Both the position numbers and the translations under genes were made by a program. Of a stretch of 26,117 nt of DNA, positions 8,369-15,674 are shown piece by piece; positions within the stretch are counted from its first letter, which is position 1, and each line of letters opens with the position of its first letter. The stretch lies in NCBI GenBank assembly GCA_023430975.1, contig JAEYYB010000096.1:1-26117 (forward strand). The letters run 5' to 3'. Below the pieces are notes generated by a model. It did not search any database. It saw only the letters and a program-made list of their open reading frames with translations, and was not told where the DNA came from. The DNA is from Bacillota bacterium (GTDB lineage Bacteria > Bacillota > Clostridia > Acetivibrionales > DSM-2933).

Positions 8369-9955
8369 GTGAAAAAATATCGCTTAACAAGAATGGTGTT
8401 TGTTATAAATGTTTTAATGTTATTTGTTTTTGTATTTACAGGATGCATAAGCATTAAAAAAGAACCTATTTCCCAAAACCAGTCCCAGGATTACTGGCCT
8501 GACGGTGCTTGGAGAACGTCTTCACCTGAAGATCAGGGAATGGATTCAGAAATGTTATATAAAATGATAGATTTCATACGTGAACAACAAAAAGAGATCC
8601 ACAGTTTACTCATAATACGAAATGGATACCTTGTTACAGAAGCAAATTTTTATCCATATCAAAAAGATCATAAGCATGTAATTAATTCGTGTACCAAGAG
8701 CATAATGTCTTCTCTTATAGGCATATCCATCGATGAAGGAAAAATACAAGGAATAGATGAAAAGGTTTTAAACTATTTTAATGGTTATGATATAAAAAAT
8801 TTGGATGAAAGAAAGGAATCACTTAAAATCAAACACCTTCTCACTATGACAGCAGGGATAGATTGGGTTGAGGAAGGGGGTTACGGATCTCAAACAGATT
8901 CATGGACGCAAATGTGGGATAATGATGATCAGATTGGATTTATTTTAAACAGGCCAATGAAAAATGAACCTGGAACAGAATTTTACTACAACACGGGGGG
9001 ATCTCACCTGTTATCAGGGATTTTGCATAATTCTTTAGGTAAAAGCACATTTGATTATTCAAAAGAAAAATTATTTGATCCCATAGGTATTAAGAATATA
9101 TATTGGGAGTCGGACAAAAAGGGTATTAACATTGGAGGTGCTGGGATTTACATGACACCTTCCGATATGTCCAAATTCGGGTACATGTATTTAAAAAAAG
9201 GAAAATGGAACCAAAAGCAGGTAATACCTCAAGACTGGGTTGAAACAGCTACACAAAAAATTACGGATACCCCATCAGGATTAGGCGGTCGTCACGGTTA
9301 CGGATATCAGTGGTGGCAAAACAGCTTCGGAGGGTATTCGGCTAGAGGCTATGGAGGACAATATATATTTGTAATTCCTGAACATGAAATGGTAGTTGCT
9401 TTTACAAGCGGGCTTTCCGATTATGATTACTACCTTCCCGAAACTCTTGTAGAAAGTTTTATAATTCCCAGTATAAAATCCCAGTCAAAATTAAACTCTG
9501 ATCCATCAAAAAAGGATCATCTTACAAAATTGTTAAAGGAAATAAGTGCTGAGCCTGAATCCAAACCAATACCTGAAATGCCCCTAACTGCATCCCAAAT
9601 ATCGGGAAAAATATTTGTTATGGAGGATAAAAGCTCATTTAAATTTGACTTTAAAGATAATAAATGTACTTTGACGATTTATGATAATGATTCTGAGCAT
9701 AAAATCCCTGTGAGCCTAGATGACGTTATGAGGGTAGTGGATATGGGAAATTTCGGCCCGCTGCCTACCGATAACAAAACCGCATTAAAAGGTTACTGGT
9801 CTGATAAAAAAACATTTGTAATAGTGTCAAGGGAATTACAGGATATTCATGTATTAGAGCAAATGTATTCATTTGATAAAGACAGCGTAATATTGAAAAC
9901 TTCTTCAAATGTGTCACCAGTTAATTTGGATGAAAGCAAAGGCAGTATAAAATAA
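8369..9955 (+). CDS. Lipoprotein serine hydrolase of the beta-lactamase/class C PBP-like family
   Basis: 528 residues. The N-terminus has a lysine/arginine-rich start, a hydrophobic stretch (about 9-23) and a lipobox FTGC, making Cys26 the likely lipidated residue, so the protein should sit on the outer face of the membrane. The beta-lactamase fold motifs are present: S107-C-T-K110 (nucleophile and general base), Y206-Y-N208 and a C-terminal glycine-rich RGYGGQ near 326-331. A second domain, about residues 380-528, is beta-rich in appearance and unassigned. The start is GTG, with TAAGGAGA 8 bases upstream. Proteins of this family act as esterases, D-amino acid peptidases or amidases; the substrate cannot be read here. 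It is apparently transcribed alone. Confidence 0.85.
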   Translation: MKKYRLTRMVFVINVLMLFVFVFTGCISIKKEPISQNQSQDYWPDGAWRTSSPEDQGMDSEMLYKMIDFIREQQKEIHSLLIIRNGYLVTEANFYPYQKDHKHVINSCTKSIMSSLIGISIDEGKIQGIDEKVLNYFNGYDIKNLDERKESLKIKHLLTMTAGIDWVEEGGYGSQTDSWTQMWDNDDQIGFILNRPMKNEPGTEFYYNTGGSHLLSGILHNSLGKSTFDYSKEKLFDPIGIKNIYWESDKKGINIGGAGIYMTPSDMSKFGYMYLKKGKWNQKQVIPQDWVETATQKITDTPSGLGGRHGYGYQWWQNSFGGYSARGYGGQYIFVIPEHEMVVAFTSGLSDYDYYLPETLVESFIIPSIKSQSKLNSDPSKKDHLTKLLKEISAEPESKPIPEMPLTASQISGKIFVMEDKSSFKFDFKDNKCTLTIYDNDSEHKIPVSLDDVMRVVDMGNFGPLPTDNKTALKGYWSDKKTFVIVSRELQDIHVLEQMYSFDKDSVILKTSSNVSPVNLDESKGSIK

Positions 9956-9993
9956 CAGCAATTAATCCAATATATAAATAATTAATAAATTAC

Positions 9994-10006
9994 AGTGTAG
10001 TACACT
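9994..10006 (+). promoter_or_regulatory. Small palindrome upstream of the 71-residue protein gene
   Basis: AGTGTA-G-TACACT is a perfect 6+1+6 inverted repeat located 36 bases before the start codon at 10043. It might be an operator, but no regulator can be named. Confidence 0.25.
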
Positions 10007-10042
10007 TACTAAGGTTTTATACAGCAGTAAAGGAGATTTTCC

Positions 10043-10258
10043 ATGAGCAGATTAAATGATGCGGAAAAAGTTGTTCTAAGAGATAAGGAAACTAAAAAAA
10101 TTGTAGCAGTTTATCCTTATGAGGCAGAAGGCTCCGATAGCGAAATAGAGGAAAAGGTGAAATTTTGGTTCTACCAGCAAAGCTGTTCGGCTGAGGATCA
10201 ATTAAGAGATCTTTTCGTTGATGTCGTTAATAATCAGGAGAATAATAGTGTAGGGTAA
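10043..10258 (+). CDS. Small acidic cytoplasmic protein of unknown function
   Basis: 71 residues. AAAGGAG lies 8 bases before the ATG, which supports real translation. I do not recognise the family. It starts MSRLNDAEKVVLRDKETKK, is rich in Asp/Glu and Lys, has one Cys and several aromatics (KFWFYQQ near 40-46), and has no signal peptide or membrane segment. It follows the lipoprotein gene after 87 bases on the same strand and may share its transcript. A long hairpin at 10275-10318 follows its stop codon. Confidence 0.65.
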   Translation: MSRLNDAEKVVLRDKETKKIVAVYPYEAEGSDSEIEEKVKFWFYQQSCSAEDQLRDLFVDVVNNQENNSVG

Positions 10259-10274
10259 TAAGGGAGCCTAATAT

Positions 10275-10318
10275 GATAGATACCGAACTGTATATAACTT
10301 TTCAGTTCGGTATCTATC
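10275..10318. other. Long perfect hairpin between convergent genes
   Basis: GATAGATACCGAACTG (10275-10290) pairs perfectly over 16 bases with 10303-10318, around a 12-base loop. It sits between the 71-residue gene (plus) and the C_GCAxxG_C_C gene (minus). Neither strand has a U-tract after it, so it is not a standard intrinsic terminator, though it may still protect or end transcripts from both sides. Confidence 0.6.
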
Positions 10319-10430
10319 TGAAAAGAGTTCAATAGAACGTAATAAATCACATTGAGCATACTAATGAAAATAATAATTAAAGAAATGTGTAACGAGATTA
10401 ATAATGATGATCTATAATAAGCTCTTTCAT

Positions 10431-10784
10431 CTAGCCAATTTTCTCCAGAAACTCGCAGCTTTTCCCAACACAATCAACACAGGACATCTTCTGACACCCT
10501 TTAATTTCATGGCATTTTACTCCACCTGCCTGGTCTAAAAAATACTTTTCCAAGTCAGTGCTTATTTCTTCAGCATTATTTCTCTCCAGTATATACTTTG
10601 CAGCATAAAATGCACCACATAATCCGTCGGGTGCTCTTCCTCCGCCATAAGCCTTAAATAGCTCAATAGTTTCTGCACTTAAGCTAAATTTATCTTTAAA
10701 CGTACTAATCACTGATTGTGCACAATTCATTCGTACATACCCTTCTTTTCCAAGATAATGATTTCTTGCTGTATTTATAGACAT
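10431..10784 (-). CDS. C_GCAxxG_C_C family putative redox protein
   Basis: 117 residues with seven cysteines: C21, C56, C91, C97, C102, C105 and C110. The segment MNCAQSV followed by APDGLCGAFYAAKYIL matches the C_GCAxxG_C_C family, named for its Cys spacing and thought to be redox active or metal binding. In this copy the usual GCA segment reads LCGAFYAA. The Cys-rich tail contains CVDCVGKSC. AGGAGG lies 6 bases before the ATG. It lies 90 bases downstream of the DUF134/NifX-like gene on the same strand and is probably co-transcribed, which would pair two metal- or thiol-handling proteins. The biochemical role of the family is not established. Confidence 0.8.
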   Translation of the reverse strand: MSINTARNHYLGKEGYVRMNCAQSVISTFKDKFSLSAETIELFKAYGGGRAPDGLCGAFYAAKYILERNNAEEISTDLEKYFLDQAGGVKCHEIKGCQKMSCVDCVGKSCEFLEKIG

Positions 10785-10874
10785 TTAGAACCTCCTGCTT
10801 TAAATCAGTCAGGCTAGTTTTGTGGAACCATACCCATCTGATCTATACTAACCATTTATTAATATTTCAAATTA

Positions 10875-11657
10875 TTAGTGATGTCCGCAATTACATCCAC
10901 TATCACCGTTGCTATGTCCATGGGAATGACCATGACCTGCACATCCCGTATTAGAGGATTTCAATCCTCCATTTAAAAATGAGTTGATAACTTCATCAAT
11001 ATTTCCGCTTGCTCCAGTTATTATTTCAATACCTTTAGAAGTGAGGTTTTGCCTCGCACCCTCACCCATTCCTCCAGCTATAACAACATTCACATCATGC
11101 GATGCAAGGAAACCAGGCAATAGTCCATGTTGATTACCCTGGGTGTTTACTAAAACTTTATTTTTAACTTCGGAATTTTCAATTTCAACAATTGTAAAAT
11201 TCTCACATTTCCCAAAATGTCCTGAGACATTGTTTCCATCTGTGGCAACTGCAATTTTCATAACAGATTTCTCCTCTCTATTAATAGCCGGTATTTTTTC
11301 AATATGCAAAGCTGCATCCATCAAATACTCATTTTCAGCCTTTTCTTTATGCCTCCTGCAGCAGGGCTTAGCAGCCGACATTTCATAATTTCCCCCATCA
11401 ATTCTTATTGTCTTTCCATGGACAAGTGCATCTGCAGTCTTCTTTCTGGCAGAATTGATAATTCGCTGGAAAGTTCCTCTAGATACATTCATACTCTCTG
11501 CAGCACTATCCTGCTCCAACTCAAGATAATCGGAAAGCCTAATGGATTCAACTTCCTCGATAGTTAAAACTACCTCATCTTTATTGTGAAGCTGTGGATG
11601 AAAGCACGGATTATCAGGTACAAAACCCACCAGCCTGCATTTCTTTGGCCTTGGCAT
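10875..11657 (-). CDS. DUF134 HTH domain fused to NifX/NifB-type iron-molybdenum cofactor-binding domain
   Basis: 260 residues in three parts. Residues 1-100 are a DUF134 domain (starting MPRPKKCRLVGFVPDNPCFH) with a helix-turn-helix around 50-75 and Cys pair C99-C100. Residues 133-230 are a dinitrogenase iron-molybdenum cofactor-type domain, starting MKIAVATDGNNVSGHFGKC. The tail (238-260) is rich in His, Gly and Cys (GHGHSHGH, CNCGHH) and looks metal binding. The protein could be a metal- or cluster-responsive DNA-binding regulator. No nitrogenase genes are in the window, so a role in FeMo cofactor is not implied. A 26-bp palindrome at its own promoter suggests autoregulation. An in-frame ATG at 11261 with GGAG 9 bases upstream could also yield the second domain alone. 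Confidence 0.88.
   Translation of the reverse strand: MPRPKKCRLVGFVPDNPCFHPQLHNKDEVVLTIEEVESIRLSDYLELEQDSAAESMNVSRGTFQRIINSARKKTADALVHGKTIRIDGGNYEMSAAKPCCRRHKEKAENEYLMDAALHIEKIPAINREEKSVMKIAVATDGNNVSGHFGKCENFTIVEIENSEVKNKVLVNTQGNQHGLLPGFLASHDVNVVIAGGMGEGARQNLTSKGIEIITGASGNIDEVINSFLNGGLKSSNTGCAGHGHSHGHSNGDSGCNCGHH
11259..11278 (-). promoter_or_regulatory. Possible internal translation start inside the DUF134/NifX-like gene
   Basis: On the minus strand AGAGGAG (11272-11278) is followed by 9 bases and ATG (11259-11261), the codon of Met133. The ATG starts exactly at the beginning of the NifX-like domain. Product from this site would be 128 residues. The purine-rich codons for Arg-Glu-Glu-Lys could mimic a ribosome binding site by chance. 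Confidence 0.35.
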
Positions 11658-11669
11658 TAAACCACCCCT

Positions 11670-11723
11670 TAATTATGTGCATATGCACATAATTATATTA
11701 CTACTATATCTATGACAAGTCAA
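11670..11723 (-). promoter_or_regulatory. Promoter and 26-bp palindromic operator of the DUF134/NifX-like gene
   Basis: On the minus strand TTGACT (11718-11723), 17 bases and TAATAT (11695-11700) form a promoter. Directly downstream lies a perfect 26-bp palindrome at 11670-11695, whose core is ATGTGCATATGCACAT. It sits between the -10 box and the ribosome binding site, a repressor-type position. The promoter overlaps the stop codon of the upstream methyltransferase gene. Confidence 0.6.
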
Positions 11724-12406
11724 CGGTATTTACCTATTTTCAGCATACTATTGCCGCCTTTCTGAAACTCATAATCAACATATACTTCCTGCACATAATA
11801 GCCATAGTCCGTATATAACTTCATAATATCGTATACATATGCCGACCTTGCCCCATTTACATCAAGTAGTGGAAAAATCCTCACTTCTTTGGAAACACGC
11901 AGCATTTCATTAATAGCCTTTTTATGAAAATCAAAAGACAAATTATCAGAATATAAAAACAAAAAGTGGGATGAAAGAGCTATTTCAAATTGGTCATTTT
12001 TAAACGGCAGACTTGGTAGCTGGGCAAATACATATCTATTTTCACTTTTACCAACATCATAATCCAGTAAGAATTCTCTCATGGCAACCGTCCTGATTTC
12101 ACCTAGATGTTCCAGATCCTTAATTTTAGTCCAAATAAACTTATCCATATTTCTACTTGTTTGATCCATTACTTCCTGGTATGTTTCTTCAATACGACTT
12201 GCGATTTCTTCCCTTCTTAGTTGATAAATCGGATCAATTGAAACTACGCTTCTACCTTTCTTTTTCATAGTACTATTAAAACTTGCAGGGCCATCTCCGC
12301 ATCCTAATATGTCTTTTTCCAGATCTGACTTAGTTAACTTGAACATTTCAACGTATTCATCAAATGATCTACCCCAGGGAACAACAGATTCATATTTCAA
12401 TGTCAT
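11720..12406 (-). CDS. Class I SAM-dependent methyltransferase
   Basis: 228 residues. The SAM-binding motif I is ILGCGDGPASFN at about 33-44, followed by the motif II acidic residue in VVSIDPIYQL, and a motif IV-like LPFKNDQFEIALSSHFLFLY around 130-150, all in the order of a Rossmann-fold methyltransferase. The C-terminus (about 165-228) resembles the usual beta-hairpin end. The substrate is not readable. The start follows GGAGG by about 14 bases, a rather long spacing, so the true start is moderately certain. It is downstream of pfkA but separated by a terminator, and overlaps the promoter of the next gene. Confidence 0.8.
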   Translation of the reverse strand: MTLKYESVVPWGRSFDEYVEMFKLTKSDLEKDILGCGDGPASFNSTMKKKGRSVVSIDPIYQLRREEIASRIEETYQEVMDQTSRNMDKFIWTKIKDLEHLGEIRTVAMREFLLDYDVGKSENRYVFAQLPSLPFKNDQFEIALSSHFLFLYSDNLSFDFHKKAINEMLRVSKEVRIFPLLDVNGARSAYVYDIMKLYTDYGYYVQEVYVDYEFQKGGNSMLKIGKYR

Positions 12407-12451
12407 TTTATTTTACACTTCCTCCCTTATTTCTTAGCCATCATTTATCAA

Positions 12452-12496
12452 CAAAAATACCCAGTACTAATTATTCACACAATAAGTACCGGGTAT
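12452..12496 (-). terminator. Rho-independent terminator of pfkA
   Basis: Read on the minus strand, ATACCCGGTACT pairs with AGTACTGGGTAT (one G-T wobble) and is followed by TTTTTG. It begins 15 bases after the pfkA stop codon. Confidence 0.8.
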
Positions 12497-12510
12497 CCTA
12501 AACTCTCAAT

Positions 12511-13482
12511 TTACAGTGACAAAATCTTGCTTAGTTCTATAATGTTGTCGTCAATATCCTTCTTCATTTCCAATGCCTCATTAATCTCTATATCAACAAC
12601 TTTGCCATCCTTTAATGCAATTACACGGTTTCCTATACCATCCTTCAGCAATTCAACGGCCCTGACTCCCATCATACCTGCAGTAACCCTGTCACGAACA
12701 GTAGGACTGCCGCCTCTTTGTATATGTCCAAGTATGGTTGCTCTTGATTCAATTCCTGTTATTTTTTCTATCTCCTTTGCAACCTCTATGGCTCCGCCAA
12801 CACCTTCTGCTACTATTACAATATAGTGCTTTTTACCGCGATTGCGGCCTTCGATTATGGGCTTTATTATGTCTTTATCAAAATCAAATTGTTTTTCCGG
12901 CAGTAAAACCACTTCAGCACCACAGGCAATACCCACATTTAAAGCTATATAACCGGCTTTGCGTCCCATAACCTCCAAAACACTGCAGCGTTCATGAGAA
13001 TATGCAGTATCACGGATTTTATCCAGTGCATCCTGAACAGTATTTAATGCTGTATCATAACCAATTGTATATTCGGAGCACCCTATATCATTGTCAATTG
13101 TGCCTGGAATACCCACAACCTTTATTCCATGGGCACTTAAATCTTTAGCTCCGCGAAATGATCCATCTCCCCCGATTACAACAAGGGAATCAAGTCCAAA
13201 GACTCTAGCCATAGCAGCACCTTGCTGTATACCCTCTTCAGTTTTAAACGGAAGACAACGTGCTGTCTGCAGCACTGTGCCCCCACGATGAACTATATCT
13301 GATACGCTTCTTAATGACATCTCAAATATATCTCCATTAATAAGACCATTATATCCTTTGCGAATTCCCATTACCTTAAAACCCCAATGAATACCCGATC
13401 TTACAACAGCTCTTATAGCTGCATTCATTCCTGGTGCATCTCCACCGCTGGTCAGGACCCCTATACTTCTTGAATTATCCAT
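12511..13482 (-). CDS. pfkA: ATP-dependent 6-phosphofructokinase
   Basis: 323 residues, the standard bacterial PfkA length. It phosphorylates fructose 6-phosphate to fructose 1,6-bisphosphate, the committed step of glycolysis. Motifs are intact: GVLTSGGDAPGMNAAIRAVV at the N-terminus, GGDGSFRGA, the catalytic GTIDNDI, the MGRKAGYIAL segment and GHIQRGGSPT. The GGDGS form indicates ATP use rather than pyrophosphate. GGAGGG lies 9 bases before the ATG. It appears to be transcribed alone, with its own terminator. A promoter is likely in 13500-13600, where TATTATA occurs on the minus strand, but I cannot fix a -35 box. The 230 bases upstream are shared with the divergent tetR gene. Confidence 0.96.
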   Translation of the reverse strand: MDNSRSIGVLTSGGDAPGMNAAIRAVVRSGIHWGFKVMGIRKGYNGLINGDIFEMSLRSVSDIVHRGGTVLQTARCLPFKTEEGIQQGAAMARVFGLDSLVVIGGDGSFRGAKDLSAHGIKVVGIPGTIDNDIGCSEYTIGYDTALNTVQDALDKIRDTAYSHERCSVLEVMGRKAGYIALNVGIACGAEVVLLPEKQFDFDKDIIKPIIEGRNRGKKHYIVIVAEGVGGAIEVAKEIEKITGIESRATILGHIQRGGSPTVRDRVTAGMMGVRAVELLKDGIGNRVIALKDGKVVDIEINEALEMKKDIDDNIIELSKILSL

Positions 13483-13646
13483 AATATTTTCCCTCCTACC
13501 AAACTACTAACAAATTTATATTTTAAACAACAATACATCTGTAGTTTCATCTTTGTTTGATATAATACCACATAATTCTTTATAAAACTATATTTTTTTG
13601 CAATATTAATGAGCATATTAATGAGCAATATTAGTCAGTAAAACTA

Positions 13647-13697
13647 TTGACATTATTACCCAGTAAATGATAAAATTTAAACATACCGACTGTCGGT
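13647..13697 (+). promoter_or_regulatory. tetR promoter and operator
   Basis: TTGACA (13647-13652), 18 bases and TAAAAT (13671-13676) form a good promoter. Downstream at 13685-13697 is ACCGAC-T-GTCGGT, a perfect 6+1+6 inverted repeat of the kind bound by TetR/AcrR-family dimers. It lies between the -10 box and the ribosome binding site, so autorepression is likely. Two copies of ATTAATGAGCA just upstream (about 13606-13627) may be chance. Confidence 0.7.
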
Positions 13698-13714
13698 TTG
13701 GAGGTTTAATATTA

Positions 13715-14305
13715 ATGGCAAAAAACGAATCAAAAGAAAAGCGTATAAATGATATTTTAGATGCAGCAGTAACCATCTTTGTAGAGAAAGGTTACGAGAA
13801 TACAAGCATGAGCGAGATTGCTTCAAGAGCAGTAATAAGTAAGGGAGGTCTTTACCATCACTTTCTAACAAAAGATATGGTTCTTCTCCATGCAAATCAA
13901 AAATTACTGGAACCTACATACGAAATAATGAAACAGGCTGAATCCTTTAATAGCGTAAAGGAAGGTCTGGAATATTATATAAAGAACTATATAGAGTACT
14001 GGATTTGCCGAAAAAAGGAATTGATTTTCTTTTCACTTTCTCTGACAAAGGCTATGAGTCAAATAGACATATTAAATATCTATCAGACATATATAGAAGA
14101 ATACTTAAAAACAATTGAAGCTATGTACCAAAAAGGAATTGACTTAGGTGAATTTATCCCCCATAATCCTAGACACAGTGCCATTGCTTTGATATCAGCC
14201 CTTGATGGGGTATCAATTTATATGGCACTTGATAATTACCTTACACTTAATGAAGTTGCACAAAGTTTTATAGATAGACTAATAGTCCCTTTCTTAATAT
14301 ATTAA
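13715..14305 (+). CDS. TetR/AcrR-family transcriptional regulator
   Basis: 196 residues with the N-terminal TetR helix-turn-helix: RINDILDAAVTIFVEKGYEN followed by TSMSEIASRAVISKGGLYHH. The rest is an all-helical ligand-binding domain without recognisable ligand signature. The ATG at 13715 is chosen because GGAGG lies 10 bases upstream and the operator lies before it; an in-frame upstream ATG at 13667 would put the operator inside the coding region. The stop codon lies inside the left end of a palindromic repeat, so the last residues (LIY) derive from the repeat. It probably regulates itself and perhaps the flavodoxin-like and membrane protein genes downstream (inference). Confidence 0.9.
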   Translation: MAKNESKEKRINDILDAAVTIFVEKGYENTSMSEIASRAVISKGGLYHHFLTKDMVLLHANQKLLEPTYEIMKQAESFNSVKEGLEYYIKNYIEYWICRKKELIFFSLSLTKAMSQIDILNIYQTYIEEYLKTIEAMYQKGIDLGEFIPHNPRHSAIALISALDGVSIYMALDNYLTLNEVAQSFIDRLIVPFLIY

Positions 14306-14366
14306 CAGTGATAAATCTATTGCATTTGTCTAAGCCAAATGAAAGATTATTAACACTTTTAATATA
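14298..14366. repeat. MITE-like palindromic repeat, copy A
   Basis: The left arm (14298-14331, starting TATATTAACAGTG) and right arm (14333-14366, ending CACTTTTAATATA) match in inverted orientation at about 26 of 34 positions. It would fold into one long hairpin with almost no loop. Both ends share sequence with the copies at 24518-24613 and 25644-25745. It contains no gene. Its left end overlaps the tetR stop codon. Confidence 0.7.
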
Positions 14367-14431
14367 GTTAAACCTTAAATTTTAGTCTTTTGAAACATAT
14401 TTAATTAATTAGTGTATAAGGGGTGATGTAA

Positions 14432-14791
14432 ATGAATAACAAAGTTTTAGTAGTATACTTCTCAGGAACCGGAGGAACAAAAAGAATTGCAAGTTCATTT
14501 CAGGAAAAGTTTTCAGATCGGAAATTTGATGTAACAATACACTCATTGGATAAAACCGAATATGAATTATTAAGGGACAATTACAAGGAATTAATAAACA
14601 GTATGGATTTGATTATCCTATTATACCCGGTTTATGCTACAGATGCCCCTATTTTGATTTTTGAATGGATCAATGATTTACCAAGTGAAAAGAAAATTCC
14701 AACAGTAGTTATTTCAGTTTCGGGCGGAGGAGACATATGGCCGAACACTTCATGCAGAGTCAATGTTATTAAAGCTCTGGAAAATGAATAG
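14432..14791 (+). CDS. Truncated flavodoxin-like protein (N-terminal part of EFR1-type family)
   Basis: 119 residues. The N-terminus VLVVYFSGTGGTKRIA is a flavodoxin FMN phosphate-binding loop, and LIILLYPVYATDAPILIFEW and VVISVSGGGDIWPNTSCRVN are typical of the flavodoxin domain of EFR1-type proteins. Family members as I know them run to about 250 residues, with the rest of the flavodoxin fold and two [4Fe-4S] motifs. This one stops just after the PNTSCRV segment. The other frames after the stop show nothing like the missing part, so this looks like a deletion, not a frameshift. A good GGGGTGATG ribosome binding site precedes it. It may be a decayed gene or a short functional relative. Confidence 0.7.
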   Translation: MNNKVLVVYFSGTGGTKRIASSFQEKFSDRKFDVTIHSLDKTEYELLRDNYKELINSMDLIILLYPVYATDAPILIFEWINDLPSEKKIPTVVISVSGGGDIWPNTSCRVNVIKALENE

Positions 14792-14802
14792 GATGGTGAC
14801 CA

Positions 14803-15042
14803 ATGTCAAATAAACTACATGGTATTTTTTCAATTTCCCTTATGGGAGTTTCAATGCTGATTGGCACTATTGGGATAGCCTTAGTAAGTATGCCAATCTC
14901 AATCATATATTTACTATCAATAGTCCCCTTGGTCTTAGTTATAATATATTCCTACTGCTGTAAATGTACCTGCAAGGATTATAACTGCGGCCACGTAGTA
15001 CCTGGTAAGATTGCGAAGATACTCCCAAAGAGAATAAAATGA
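14803..15042 (+). CDS. Small Cys-rich membrane protein of unknown function
   Basis: 79 residues with two hydrophobic segments (about 8-30 and 33-49), then a Cys-rich tail: CCKCTCKDYNCGHVVPGK, containing five cysteines and a His. The tail could bind a metal or iron-sulfur cluster at the membrane face. It begins 11 bases after the flavodoxin-like gene, with AGGATGG upstream, and ends just before a terminator, so the two genes form a unit. Pairing of a flavin domain with a Cys-rich membrane protein hints at electron transfer, but this is speculation. Confidence 0.65.
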   Translation: MSNKLHGIFSISLMGVSMLIGTIGIALVSMPISIIYLLSIVPLVLVIIYSYCCKCTCKDYNCGHVVPGKIAKILPKRIK

Positions 15043-15076
15043 AAATTGCTCTTTATGTAAAATCAAATGAAAAGAG

Positions 15077-15110
15077 AAAAGAGAACTGATCGGTCAGCTC
15101 TCTTTTATTT
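15077..15110 (+). terminator. Rho-independent terminator after the flavodoxin-like/membrane protein genes
   Basis: AAAAGAGAACTGA (15077-15089) pairs with TCAGCTCTCTTTT (15094-15106) with one mismatch around a TCGG loop, and the stem ends in TTTTATTT. It lies between convergent genes and may also stop leuCD transcripts coming from the other side. Confidence 0.75.
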
Positions 15111-15133
15111 GTTATATGATCCCCAATCACTTG

Positions 15134-15658
15134 TTAATAGTTCTTGTCAGCGTAATCTACCCATCCGCCCTCTCTTACAAGGGTTTTGTCAAATTCCCCA
15201 ACCTTAAAATCAATTTCTTCTGATTTGTTGTTTGAAGAAACAACAATTTTATCCCTGTCTACATCAATACTGATGGATACATCCTGGCCCTTATAAGTAT
15301 TGAATATATAATCAATTTTCTCCTTAGGAAGTTCGATGGCAAATAACCCGCAGTTGTACATATTCTGCCTGAATATTCTGGCAAAACTCTCAGCTATTAC
15401 AACATTTATGTTGTTCACTTCCAAAGCCCATGGTGCATGCTCTCTTGAAGAGCCGCATCCAAAGTTTGCTCTTGTAACTATGGCAGCTTTACCTTCAATA
15501 TCTTTTTTAGGATCAAATCCATCAAGGCTGAGATCCTCAAGAACATAAGGCTTCAAGGCCTCCTTCGTAATCTCAGTAAGATATTTTGCAGGAATTATTT
15601 CATCGGTATTAATATCACTTCTATCTAAAAACAATACTTTTCCACTGAATGTTTTCAT
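15134..15658 (-). CDS. leuD: 3-isopropylmalate dehydratase-type small subunit
   Basis: 174 residues, the length of the short LeuD/HacB-type swivelling subunit. The N-terminus has LDRSDINTDEIIPAKYLTEI, and the characteristic ANFGCGSSREHAPWAL follows at about 64-79. It pairs with the adjacent large subunit to isomerise a 2-hydroxy-dicarboxylate by dehydration and rehydration. The residues after the YL of the substrate-selecting loop are TE, which differs from the LeuD- and homoaconitase-type patterns I know (YLVY and YLRT in methanogens), so specificity is open. It starts 16 bases after the large subunit stop, with a GGGGG ribosome binding site. Confidence 0.88.
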   Translation of the reverse strand: MKTFSGKVLFLDRSDINTDEIIPAKYLTEITKEALKPYVLEDLSLDGFDPKKDIEGKAAIVTRANFGCGSSREHAPWALEVNNINVVIAESFARIFRQNMYNCGLFAIELPKEKIDYIFNTYKGQDVSISIDVDRDKIVVSSNNKSEEIDFKVGEFDKTLVREGGWVDYADKNY

Positions 15659-15674
15659 TTAAGCCTACCCCCTT

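Noticed and set aside
10234..10473. Minus-strand frame of 79 residues with a hydrophobic stretch
   Set aside because: It overlaps the ends of two supported genes and the long hairpin, and has no ribosome binding site; the hydrophobic part comes from AT-rich non-coding sequence.
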